Part shown: positions 1-10,678 of the stretch, piece after piece
How the letters are laid out: every line of letters begins with the position of its first letter
How positions within the stretch are numbered: the stretch's first letter is position 1
DNA from: Manduca sexta
Taxonomy: Eukaryota > Arthropoda > Insecta > Lepidoptera > Sphingidae
Reading direction: 5' to 3'
Assembly: GCF_014839805.1 (NCBI RefSeq)
Contig: NC_051123.1
Span: 3,330,727-3,394,726, forward strand
Length of the DNA: 64,000 nucleotides
Program-made: the position numbers and the translations under genes
Notes under the pieces: generated by a model
What the model was told of the DNA's origin: nothing
Databases searched by the model: none
The model's input: only the letters and a program-made list of their open reading frames with translations

Positions 1-3000
1 TGATGTGTTGTTTATTTTTGATAATAATGTCTTTTGATAAATTTATTGATTTTCGGGACATTTAATGTCCCAATCAGTCGCAAATCGGGACGCGTCTCCA
101 GAACTCTGATAACCGGGATATTCCGCGCACATCGAGACACCTGGTAACACTACGTCAGAACATACTCTGTCTGATTTGACTGCTTTATTTTACTGATTTG
201 CTTCATTAATTCTGTTTTACTTAATTTCTTTTCTGTTTTTCTATTTCTGTTTCTGGTTTAGTGTTTATATTTAATTATAAACTATATATAATATCTGTGA
301 ATTCATTAATCTTACATGGAAAGCTTACAGTCTGACATAAAGAGATTAAGCTACAATATACGGCAGGAGTACAATATTATGTGATTTGTGGTATACGAGG
401 TTCCAAAATCCAGTCAACTGTGTTGATGTATAAATGCAATTTAGGAAAACAGAGTAAAGAAAATAAGACAGAGCAAACGTTGTTGTTTAGAAATGTAATA
501 TAATAATATAATATAACATACATATCTTCTGTTCCAGATACCCTCACTGATCTGGTTTGGAGCATGATAAAAAACTATTCTGTCTGTACTTGGACTCGGG
601 ATAAATTGAAAAGCACTGGCTTATTAATTGAAATGTTTGGTATTCTTATATAGCACTTACGCAATGGCTCTGAAAAATTGATGCTCTCTAAGTATACTAA
701 TGAGGTACAATATGTGAGCAATATTTCTGCGAATGAATAAGGGTACAATATGGTGACTCTGAAATGGTATACTGGATTGTGTTGCCGTACTAGCTGTAAC
801 ACTAAGCTTGGTTGGTTAACCTTCGCTCAATTTTTTTATAAACAGTGGGAATGGTAATCTGAGATTGCAAAAACATTTGTATTTGTCTTTGAGTATTCCT
901 GCAATTTTGAAGTGTACCATGGTGGTGGTGGTGGTTTATTGTTGGTAATAACATTATGAACAAAAAAAAAGTAAAATATCAGATAAAACCTTACGACTGA
1001 CATCTATTATACTGCTTATGATAAGTTATTTTCTGTTAACCTGTTTAGTTGTAGAAATATATTAACCGTGGTTTTATCGAGCAGACATGCACAAGGAATT
1101 CTTTTGATTTTAGTGGGTCATTAGAAGCTGATGTTTTAATCAAATAGTTAAAAAAGTATGTTTAGAGTTCAGTTATTGTCATTTTGTATATATGTAATTA
1201 TATGGCGAGAAATTACAAGTAGTGTTATAATAATAAAAAAAGTTGAAACATATTCGGTAGAAGTAGCGACGGATGCGTGCTTCAGTATCGATACTATTTA
1301 CGGAGCCCAATTTACGGAATGTAATATTGACATTACCGAAAATTATGTACAAATCCTGGTTCCAATGAGTTGCCAACATTGTGTAATGCATATGAAAATT
1401 GCTGTAGTTGTTTTTATTCCATGTTGGCCATGTTCTCTCTGTGCTGGTTGTTTATATAAGCGGAACATACACGTGTAGCTAACGCTGTACTTGAGTAGTG
1501 TAATTGTAAATCACATGTCTCCACATCGGCTTCGATCGCCAGTGACAGTTTTTATAAACACTGGGGTAACGGTTAAGCCTGCTGGTTCTCTTAGTTGAAT
1601 CTGGTCCAGTGTCTTGGTTATGCCTGCGATATAGAATCACTTTAGCGAGGACTTTGTAGATATTTGACATCAAGTTGTAGACCTATAGTTATTTATTCAA
1701 ACTGTTAAGATTTATAGTCTTCTTAGAGTTTCTTATATTTTAAATAATATCCCATTTAGGAAGTGTCTTGACACACGTGGCTTAACTGACTATTCGACTC
1801 ATAGTTACGGGGTAGGCTGCGCTTTCAATTGGTTTTCTGTTATAACAAACGAAAGTTTTGAAGATCCCGAGATCTCTGTCGTCTTTTTAGTTGTTTCGTC
1901 CGATTTGATCTTGAATGTTGCTATGCTCTCTGGAGTCCGTCATTCATCGAACATATTCAGAGATTGGTGAGAGAGCCCAGAAGCAGTTTCTGTATCATTT
2001 TTCACACGTGAATAACCACAGCCACAGTTTACAAAGCTACGAATCTAGAATTGCTCAATTTAAAATCAGTTTTCTTGAATAAAGACGCGAGATGGCAGAT
2101 ATCATTTTTTTATTTTACAAAAATGGGTTAACGTTGACATTGATAACTCTGTTTTGTTAATGAAACTTAATTTTGCTGATTCTCGTTCTGGCAACCGTCT
2201 CCATAACAGAGTGACTTTCAACTTGCCAACACGGCGAATCAATTATAGTCATCACTTGCCTTTGTGGCGAATGTATCAGTCCACAATAATATGCTTCAAG
2301 AAATTTGTATTTTAGCGGTAAAGTACCTCAGATTAAGAAACTTGGAATAATAAATTCTGTCCCTAATTTGTGACTTCAACTAATTCGTTATTACTAATTC
2401 AAACACAATGTAACTTGTTTCCTAATTTACTTTTATTGCATGTAGAGTTCACTTCTCGAAAGTCGTGCACCCAGTTCTGTTGCTAATGTATCCGTTCTTA
2501 ATTTGGAGTCTGTACATCTTATGTTATCGATTAGGTTAGAAGAGCTAGTAATAAAAAAATGTCCTTTTCAATCTTCTTGTGTAGTCGTATAATAGTAATT
2601 GTTGTCCACTGACTTGAAATTAATTTATTCTTAAGACCTCAGTCAATAACTATGTGAGTGTAGGTGTTAATAATGTCCCTGTTCTCGATGAGAAGTTCAT
2701 TGCTGATGTTCTCTGCACCTGGAGTTTTATTTGACTACTTTTATTTATCAGAGATTGTCTCCGGTACCGGTTCTTTAATGGTCGGATCTGTTGTTTCTGT
2801 AGTATTTCTGCATGTGTATAATTCTTGGATGCATTTAGTAGCTTTGATAGAGACTCTCGTATTGTGGTTTCTATTATGCCGTTTTTATCCTTTATGCTGG
2901 GGATCTAATCTCTTTTCGCTGTCTGTATTTTCCCGTCTTTTTTCTTAATGCCTTTGGCCGTTTGAATGCATTTTTCTGTGTTTATAATCTGGAAGCATGG

Positions 3001-3644
3001 CAATCTTCCGCATGTTAGTTTTAAATATTTTATTAATTTCAGTTATGACTTTTCTAACGCTTCTTGCCTTTATGCTGTGTTACTCGTAAACCATTTGATT
3101 AATTGATTTGATTGAGTTGGTATATGTTGCGTATGCTTATTTATATGTATGAATCGTGTGCTGATAAGTCCTTATTGTGTGTTATATTATCTTGTGTGTT
3201 AACTTCCTTTGCGACTTCTATGGAGTTCTTTAGTTGTGCTTCTCATTCCTTTTCATTTGCTGCTGTCTTACTAATTGGAGGTTTTGCTTTGAAAGGTTTA
3301 ATTGTTCTGGGTGTTTTTTAAACTTAAGTTTGGTTCTCAGCATTCTATGATTGCTACTAGAATTCAGCATTAACTGTATGTAAACTTGGATAAATAGAAT
3401 GAAGGTCTTTGGTTGCTGGGAATGAAGTAAGGAAACGGGGTTTAAGTTCTAACGAAAAGTAAATTATATACACATATAGCGTGAAAGTTAATTGCAAAAT
3501 GGATAAGTTGTTGGATATTGTGGATACGCAAGACTTGATTGGTTTATTAAAGAGTTAATCGATCAGAAATAGTTAGTGATTTACTGGTAAAAATGTTTAA
3601 AATATAAGTATCCGATTCAGTTCTGCTTTCTCAAATTTATTTTT

Positions 3645-3665
3645 GTGAATACCTTTGGTATTCAC
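3645..3665. other. Perfect 9-bp hairpin beside the right LTR
   Basis: GTGAATACC, a TTT loop, and GGTATTCAC form a perfect stem-loop 16 bases before the LTR. It is preserved without change at 9063-9083 and 14537-14557 in the other two copies, although nearby bases vary. Confidence 0.7.
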
Positions 3666-3681
3666 TTTGCAGGATGGCCGA

Positions 3682-3885
3682 TGTTACGCGCCGCTATCCT
3701 AGCCGATGACATCGGGCGTTTCCGGAAGTATTCGGCTGCGCGGGCAGGCTGGCAGAAGAGAAGATATGTCACGCGGCGACTATTCTATTATTATTCTCTG
3801 GCTGGACGTTGTCAAAAGAATGTTTAAAATTGTATTCTGTAATTATTTTGCTAATATAATGTTTACTGTAAAAGAGCGTTTTACA
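3682..3885. repeat. LTR, right end of copy 1
   Basis: It starts TGTTACGCGCC and ends AGCGTTTTACA, giving the TG...CA termini typical of LTRs. The same 204-208 bp sequence occurs five times in the window. The flanks differ on each side (GGATGGCCGA before, TATAAGAG after), which defines its boundaries. Confidence 0.8.
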
Positions 3886-4446
3886 TATAAGAGTGAGTTT
3901 ATTTAAGTAATAATTATTATTGTCATGTACCTTGACTTCATAAAGAAACTCAACTATGTTCGCCTACGTGATGAATAAAGATTTTATTTTATTTATAAAT
4001 TTATGGAGCTCACCACCGGATCCAATGACGTGCAGTTCTTTTCGGCATTAGATCAAGAGAATTCCACTATACTTACTATCAGTGTTAAAGTACGTAAGTA
4101 CATACTTTATCCCCCTTATTCATAAACGTTATTTATCAAAAGACGGAGCATTGCTGTGATAACAAGTCTGTTTCTCTTCTTCGTTTATCTGCTGTTTGTT
4201 CAGCTTTGTTTATCTGACCGCCAACTAGATTCGAGTAGTATCTCAATATTAGGCAATCACATCGGCCCTATGTCTACGCACTGCGAGGCTGTGCTATGGC
4301 GTCAGCACTGAAACAAACTTCTTACCACAGTAATTTGCTCCGTCCGGTAAATCACGTCTATGAATAAGGGGGTGTATCTTTAATAAAGTTTATTAAAAGT
4401 ACAAAATGAGGAACCCAGTATATCATACTCTTGTGCTATAACATAT
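3886..4446. repeat. Spacer between elements, copy A
   Basis: This 561-bp non-LTR stretch lies between the right LTR of copy 1 and the left LTR of copy 2. It is repeated as 9308-9863. It begins TATAAG and ends ACATAT. Most of it is occupied by a MITE. I read it as the old genomic DNA between two original insertions. Confidence 0.75.
4111..4372. mobile_element. MITE with CCCCCTTATTCATA ends (spacer A)
   Basis: The left end CCCCCTTATTCATAAACG and right end CGTCTATGAATAAGGGGG are near-perfect inverted repeats. The interior holds a second inverted pair (GACGGAGCATTGCTGTG and its partner near CAGTAATTTGCTCCGTC). There is no open frame. A second copy lies in spacer B, and a decayed left part at 33987-34050. 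The family appears widespread in Lepidoptera from memory. Confidence 0.75.
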
Positions 4447-4653
4447 TGTTACGCGCCGCTATCCTAGCCGATGACATCGGGCGTTTCCGGAGCATCTGGC
4501 TGCGCGGGCAGGCTGGCAGAAGAGAAGATATGTCACGCGGCGACTATTCGATTATTATTCTCTCTGGCTGGACGTTGTCAAAAAGAATGTCTAAAAATTG
4601 TATTCTGTAATTATTTTGCTAATATAATGTTTACTGTAAAAGAGCGTTTTACA
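4447..4653. repeat. LTR, left end of copy 2
   Basis: The 207-bp copy starts TGTTACGCGCC and ends GCGTTTTACA. It is followed by TTCAAGTGGGATTATAC. A TGG triplet lies about 7 bases inside the element and could belong to a primer-binding site, but I cannot match it to a tRNA. Confidence 0.8.
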
Positions 4654-5056
4654 TTCAAGTGGGATTATACAAATGATAATTTGAAGTTACATTGAATTCG
4701 AATGTGAAGAGAACTATCGGAATAAATCTGCTGATGAATCATTGAATGCCAAAATTAAAATTACCAGATTCTCAGATTTTTTGAATTACCATGGCAACGT
4801 CTACTGTTGGAAATGCCAATATGTTTGGGAATGCATATGGAATTGAGTATCTGCACATTAGTACGATTAACGACATTCATAACAAAAACTTCGTTATGCC
4901 TGCTGTAGCTCACTGGAGAGGGTGTTTTCTTAGAAACTAAATCATTGGAGACAGGAATGACTGAGTCATGTGAAGTCAAATTAGTGGCGCAACACTACAG
5001 GCTGACAATGCGAACGTGCGTAACTGTTTATTTTATTTAATCTGATCTGTCTGTGG

Positions 5057-5091
5057 CCGTGAGCCTTTTGATAATATTCTATCTGCAGCCA
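5057..5091. repeat. Start of 32-bp minisatellite, cut by the gap
   Basis: One full 32-bp unit plus three bases (CCGTGAGCC... to GCAGCCA) matches the first unit of the array at 10471. The sequence then runs into N. Confidence 0.75.
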
Positions 5092-5591
5092 NNNNNNNNN
5101 NNNNNNNNNNNNNNNNNNNNNNNNNNNNNNNNNNNNNNNNNNNNNNNNNNNNNNNNNNNNNNNNNNNNNNNNNNNNNNNNNNNNNNNNNNNNNNNNNNNN
5201 NNNNNNNNNNNNNNNNNNNNNNNNNNNNNNNNNNNNNNNNNNNNNNNNNNNNNNNNNNNNNNNNNNNNNNNNNNNNNNNNNNNNNNNNNNNNNNNNNNNN
5301 NNNNNNNNNNNNNNNNNNNNNNNNNNNNNNNNNNNNNNNNNNNNNNNNNNNNNNNNNNNNNNNNNNNNNNNNNNNNNNNNNNNNNNNNNNNNNNNNNNNN
5401 NNNNNNNNNNNNNNNNNNNNNNNNNNNNNNNNNNNNNNNNNNNNNNNNNNNNNNNNNNNNNNNNNNNNNNNNNNNNNNNNNNNNNNNNNNNNNNNNNNNN
5501 NNNNNNNNNNNNNNNNNNNNNNNNNNNNNNNNNNNNNNNNNNNNNNNNNNNNNNNNNNNNNNNNNNNNNNNNNNNNNNNNNNNNNNNNNNN
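5092..5591. other. Assembly gap of exactly 500 N
   Basis: There are exactly 500 undetermined bases. By alignment with copy 3, the missing part corresponds to 10506-11046, about 541 bp, and contains most of the 32-bp minisatellite. The round number suggests an arbitrary gap size. Confidence 0.95.
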
Positions 5592-8500
5592 GTCAGAACA
5601 TACTCGTCTGATTTGACTGCTTTTTTTTACTGATTTGCTTCATTAATTCTGTTTTACTTAATTTCTTTTCTGTTTTTCTATTTCTGTTTCTGGTTTAGTG
5701 TTTATATTTAATTATAAACTATATATAATATCTGTGAATTCATTAATCTTACATGGAAAGCTTACAGTCTGACATAAAGAGATTAAGCTACAATATACGG
5801 CAGGAGTACAATATTATGTGATTTGTGGTATACGAGGTTCCAAAATCCAGTCAACTGTGTTGATGTATAAATGCAATTTAGGAAAACAGAGTAAAGAAAA
5901 ATAAGACAGAGCAAACGTTGTTGTTTAGAAATGTAATATAATAATATAATATAACATACATATCTTCTGTTCCAGATACCCTCACTGATCTGGTTGGAGC
6001 ATGAAAAAAACTATTCTGTCTGTACTTGACTGGATAAATTGAAAAGCACTGGCTTATTAATTGAAATGTTTGGTATTCTTATATAGCACTTACGCAATGG
6101 CTCTGAAAATTGATGCTCTAAGTATACTAATGAGGTACAATATGTGAGCAATATTTCTGCGAATGAATAAGGGTACAATATGGTGACTCTGAAATGGTAT
6201 ACTGGATTGTGTTGCCGTACTATTGCAACACTAAGCTTGGTTGGTTAACCTTCGCTCAATTTTTTATAAACAGGGAATGGTAATCTGAGATTGCAAAAAC
6301 ATTTGTATTTGTCTTTGAGTGTTCTTGCAATTATGAAGTGTACCATGGTGGTGGTGGTGGTTTATTGTTGGTAATAACATTATGAACAAAAAAAAGTAAA
6401 ATATCAGATAAAACCTTACGACTGACATCTATTATACTGCTTATGATAAGTTATTTTCTGTTAACCTGTTTAGTTGTAGAAATATATTAACCGTGGTTTT
6501 ATCGAGCAGACATGCACAAGGAATTCTTTTTGATTTTAGTGGGTCATTAGAAGCTGATGTTTTAATCAAATAGTTAAAAAAAAGTATGTTTAGAGTTCAG
6601 TTATTGTCATTTTGTATATATGTAATTATATGGCGAGAAATTACAAGTAGTGTTATAATAATAAAAAAAAAAAGTTGAAACATATTCGGTAGAAGTAGCG
6701 ACGGATGCGTGCTTCAGTATCGATACTATTTACGGAGCCCAATTTACGGAATGTAATATTGACATTACCGAAAATTATGTACAAATCCTGGTTCCGATGA
6801 GTTGCCAACATTGTGTAATGCATATGAAAATTGCTGTAGTTGTTTTATTCCATGTTGGCCATGTTCTCTCTGTGCTGGTTGTTTATATAAGCGGAACATA
6901 CACGTGTAGCTAACGCTGTACTTGAGTAGTGTAATTGTAAATCACATGTCTCCACATCGGCTTCGATCGCCAGTGACAGTTTTTTATAAACACTGGGGTA
7001 ACGCTTAAGCCTGCTGGTTCTCTTAGTTGAATCTGGTCCAGTGTCTGGTTATGCCTGCGATATAGAATCACTTTTAGCGAGGACTTTGTAGATATTTGAC
7101 ATCAAGTTGTAGACCTATAGTTATTTATTCAAACTGTTAAGATTTATAGTCTTCTTAGAGTTTCTTATATTTTAAATAATATCCCATTTAGGAAGTGTCT
7201 TGACACACGTGGCTTAACTGACTATTCGACTCATAGTTACGGGGTAGGCTGCGCTTTCAATTGGTTTTCTGTTATAACAAACGAAAGTTTTGAAGATCCC
7301 GAGATCTCTGTCGTCTTTTAGTTGTTTCTGTCCGATTTGATCTTGAATGTTGCTATGCTCTCTGGAGTCCGTCATTCATCGAACATATTCAGAGATTGGT
7401 GAGAGAGCCCAGAAGCAGTTTCTGTATCATTTTTCACACGTGAATAACCACAGCCACAGTTTACAAAGTTACGAATCTAGAATTGCTCAATTTAAAATCA
7501 GTTTTCTTGAATAAAGACGCGAGATGGCAGATATCATTTTTTTATTTTACAAAATGGGTTAACGTTGACATTGATAACTCTGTTTTGTTAATGAAACTTA
7601 ATTTTGCTGATTCTCGTTCTAGCAACCGTCTCCATAACAGAGTGACTTTCAACTTGCCAACACGGCGAATCAATTATAGTCATCACTTGCCTTTGTGGCG
7701 AATGTATCAGTCCACAATAATATGCTTCAAGAAATTTGTATTTTAGCGGTAAAGTACCTCAGATTAAGAAACTTGAATAATAAATTCTGTCCCTAATTTG
7801 TGACTTCAACTAATTGTTATTACTAATTCAAACACAATGTAACTTGTTTCCTAATTTACTTTTATTGCATGTAGAGTTCACTTCTCGAAAGTCGTGCACC
7901 CAGTTCTGTTGCTAATGTATCCGTTCTTAATTTGGAGTCTGTACATCTTATGTTATCGATTAGGTTAGAAGAGCTAGTAATAAAAATGTCCTTTTCAATC
8001 TTCTTGTGTAGTCGTATAATAGTAATTGTTGTCCACTGACTTGAAATTAATTTATTCTTAAGACCTCAGTCAATAACTATGAGTGTAGGTGTTAATAATC
8101 TCCCTGTTCTCGATGAGAAGTTCATTGCTGATGTTCTCTGCACCTGGAGTTTTATTTGACTACTTTATTTATCAGAGATTGTCTCCGGTACCGGTTCTTT
8201 AATGGTCGGATCTGTTGTTTCTGTAGTATTTCTGCATGTGTATAATTCTTGGATGCATTTAGTAGCTTTGATAGAGACTCTCGTATTGTGGTTTCTATTA
8301 TGCCGTTTTTATCCTTTATGCTGGGGATCTAATCTCTTTTCGCTGTCTGTATTTTCCCGTCTTTTTCTTAATGCCTTTGGCCGTTTGAATGCATTTTTCT
8401 GTGTTTATAATCTGGAAGCATGGCAATCTTCCGCATGTTAGTTTTAAATATTTTATTAATTTCAGTTATGACTTTTCTAACGCTTCTTGCCTTTTATGCT

Positions 8501-9099
8501 GTGTTACTCGCAAAACCATTTGATTAATTGATTTGATTGAGTTGGTATATGTTGCGTATGCTTATTTATATGTATGAATCGTGTGCTGATAAGTCCTTAT
8601 TGTGTGTTATATTATCTTGTGTGTTAACTTCCTTGCGACTTCTATGGAGTTCTTTAGTTGTGCTTCTCATTCCTTTTCATTTGCTGCTGTCTTACTAATT
8701 GGAGGTTTTGCTTTGAAAGGTTTAATTGTTCTGGGTGTTTTTAAACTTAAGTTTGGTTCTCAGCATTCTATGATTGCTACTAGAATTCAGCATTAACTGT
8801 ATGTAAACTTGGATAAATAGAATGAAGGTCTTTGGGTGCTGGGAATGAAGTCAGGACCCGGGGTTTAAGTTCTAACGAAAAGTACCTACACATATAGCGT
8901 GAAAGTTAATTGCAAAATGGATAAGTTGTTGGATATTGTGGATACGCAAGACTTGATTGGTTTATTAAAGTGTTAATCGATCAGAAATAGTTAGTGATTT
9001 ACTGGTAAAAATGTTTAAAAATATAAGTATCCGATTCAGTTCTGCTTTCTCAATTTATTTTTGTGAATACCTTTGGTATTCACTTTGCAGGATGGCCGA

Positions 9100-9307
9100 T
9101 GTTACGCGCCGCGATCCCAGCCGATCACATCGGGCGTTTCCGGAAGTATTCGGCTGCGCGGGCAGGCTGGCAGAAGAGAAGATATGTCACGCGGCGACTA
9201 TTCTATTATTATTCTCTCTGGCTGGACGTTGTCAAAAAGAATGTTTAAAATTGTATTCTGTAATTATTTTGCTAATATAATGTTTACTGTAAAAAGAGCG
9301 TTTTACA
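9100..9307. repeat. LTR, right end of copy 2
   Basis: 208 bp, TGTTACGCGCC to GCGTTTTACA. It differs from the other LTRs at a few bases (for example GATCCCAGCCGATCACATC where the others have TATCCTAGCCGATGACATC). Confidence 0.8.
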
Positions 9308-9863
9308 TATAAGTGAGTTTATTTAAGTAATAATTATTATTGTCATGTACCTTGACTTATCATAAACTCAACTATGTTCGCCTACGTGATGAATAAAGCA
9401 TTTTATTTTATTTATAAATTTATGGAGCTCACCACCGGATCCAATGACGTGCAGTTCTTTTCGGCATTTAGATCAAGAGAATTCCACTATACTTACTATC
9501 AGTGTTAAAGTACGTAAGTATTACTTTATCCTCTTATTCATAAACGTTATTTATCAAAAGACGGAGCATTGCTGTGATAACAAGTCTGTTTCTCTCTTCG
9601 TTTATCTGCTGTTTGTTCAGCTTTGTTTATCTGACCGCCAACTAGATTCGAGTAGTATCTCAATATTAGGCAACACATCGGCCCTATGTCTACGCACTGC
9701 GAAGGCTGCTATGGCGTCAGCACTGAGAAACAAACTTCTTACCACAGTAATGCTCCGTCCTTAGATAAATCACGTCTATGAATAAGGGGGTGTATCTTTA
9801 ATAAAGTTATTAAAGTACAAAATGAGAGACAGTATATCAACATCTCTTATTGCTATAACATAT
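9308..9863. repeat. Spacer between elements, copy B
   Basis: This 556-bp duplicate of 3886-4446 has the same junctions to the LTRs on both sides. It carries the same MITE at the same place, so the MITE was present before the array was multiplied. Confidence 0.75.
9530..9790. mobile_element. MITE with CCTCTTATTCATA ends (spacer B)
   Basis: It is equivalent to the MITE at 4111-4372. The right part (GTCCTTAGATAAATCACGTC) pairs better with the left end than the copy in spacer A, which seems to have lost bases there. Confidence 0.7.
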
Positions 9864-10068
9864 TGTTACGCGCCGCTATCCTAGCCGATGACATCGGGCG
9901 TTTCCGGAAGTATTCGGCTGCGCGGGCAGGCTGGCAGAAGAGAAGATATGTCACGCGGCGACTATTCGATTATTATTCTCTGGCTGGACGTTGTCAAAAG
10001 AATGTCTAAAATTGTATTCTGTAATTATTTTGCTAATATAATGTTTACTGTAAAAAGAGCGTTTTACA
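9864..10068. repeat. LTR, left end of copy 3
   Basis: 205 bp, TGTTACGCGCC to GCGTTTTACA, followed by TTCAGAAGTGGGATTATAC. ATAT precedes it. Confidence 0.8.
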
Positions 10069-10470
10069 TTCAGAAGTGGGATTATACAAATGATAATTTG
10101 AAGTTACATTGAATTCGAATGTGAAGAGAACTATCGGAATAAATCTGTGATGAATCATTGAATGCCAAAATTAAAATTACCAGATTCTCAGATTTTTAGT
10201 TACCATGGCAACGTCTACGTCTGTTGAAGTAAATATGTTGGGAATGCATATGGAATTGATGTCTGCACATTAGTACGATTAACGACATTCATAACAAAAC
10301 TTCGTTATGCCTGCTGCTTGGCTCACTGGAGAGGGTGTTTTCTTAGAAACTAAATCATTGGAGACAGGAATGACTGGAGTCATGTGAAGTCAAATTAGTG
10401 GCGCAACACTTCAGGCTGACAATGCGAACGTGCGTAACTGTTTATTTTATTTAATCTGATCTGTCTGTGG

Positions 10471-10678
10471 CCGTGAGCCTTTTGATAATATTCTATCTGC
10501 AGCCGTGACCATTTTGATCATATTCTGTCTGTAGCAATGACCATTCTGGTCATATTCTGTCTGTAACCATGAGCATTCTGATCATATTCTGTCTGTAGTC
10601 ATGAGCATTCTGATCATATTCTGTCTGTGGCCATGAGCCTTCTGATCATATTCTGTCTGTAGCCATGAGCATTCTGAT
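10471..10678. repeat. 32-bp minisatellite, about 6.5 units
   Basis: Six 32-bp units start at 10471, 10503, 10535, 10567, 10599 and 10631, followed by a 16-bp half unit. Each unit has the form CCATGAGCATTCTGATCATA then TTCTGTCTGTAG, with a palindromic TGATCA in most. It lies about 400 bp inside the left LTR. Confidence 0.9.

Larger units (their letters stand above)
1..3885. mobile_element. LTR-bounded non-coding element, copy 1 (left end outside window)
   Basis: The first base aligns with position 10894 of copy 3, so about 1.03 kb of the left side, including the left LTR and minisatellite, is outside the window. The rest matches copies 2 and 3 closely along its length, with small indels. No open frame exceeds about 106 codons and none resembles gag, protease, reverse transcriptase, RNase H or integrase. 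It ends with an LTR at 3682-3885. The plus strand of the internal part is T-rich. Orientation is not settled, because no clear primer-binding site or polypurine tract was found on either strand. Confidence 0.8.
4447..9307. mobile_element. LTR-bounded non-coding element, copy 2 (contains assembly gap)
   Basis: The LTRs are at 4447-4653 and 9100-9307, with about 4.4 kb of internal DNA that includes 500 N. The left flank is ...ACATAT and the right flank is TATAAG..., so the two sides do not share a target duplication. This is what a recombinant between two insertions would look like. The internal part has no retroviral or retrotransposon coding region. Many one-base deletions relative to copies 1 and 3 suggest imperfect consensus next to the gap. 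Confidence 0.8.

Noticed and set aside
2664..3321. Hydrophobic open frames in the element interior (also 8202-8796 and 14003-14242)
   Set aside because: The T-rich strand gives leucine, phenylalanine and serine runs by composition. Stops and frame shifts differ between the copies, so no coding constraint is visible.
3645..3906. Short arginine-rich open frames recurring in each LTR (also 4471, 9011, 9888, 14531)
   Set aside because: They are translations of the GC-rich LTR in several frames, differ in frame between copies, and are not conserved as protein.
5053..5616. A 187-codon open stretch across the gap
   Set aside because: It is almost entirely undetermined bases; the known ends encode nothing recognisable.
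10471..10678. CRISPR-like 32-bp array
   Set aside because: The 32-bp units follow one another without spacers; it is a minisatellite within an LTR element.
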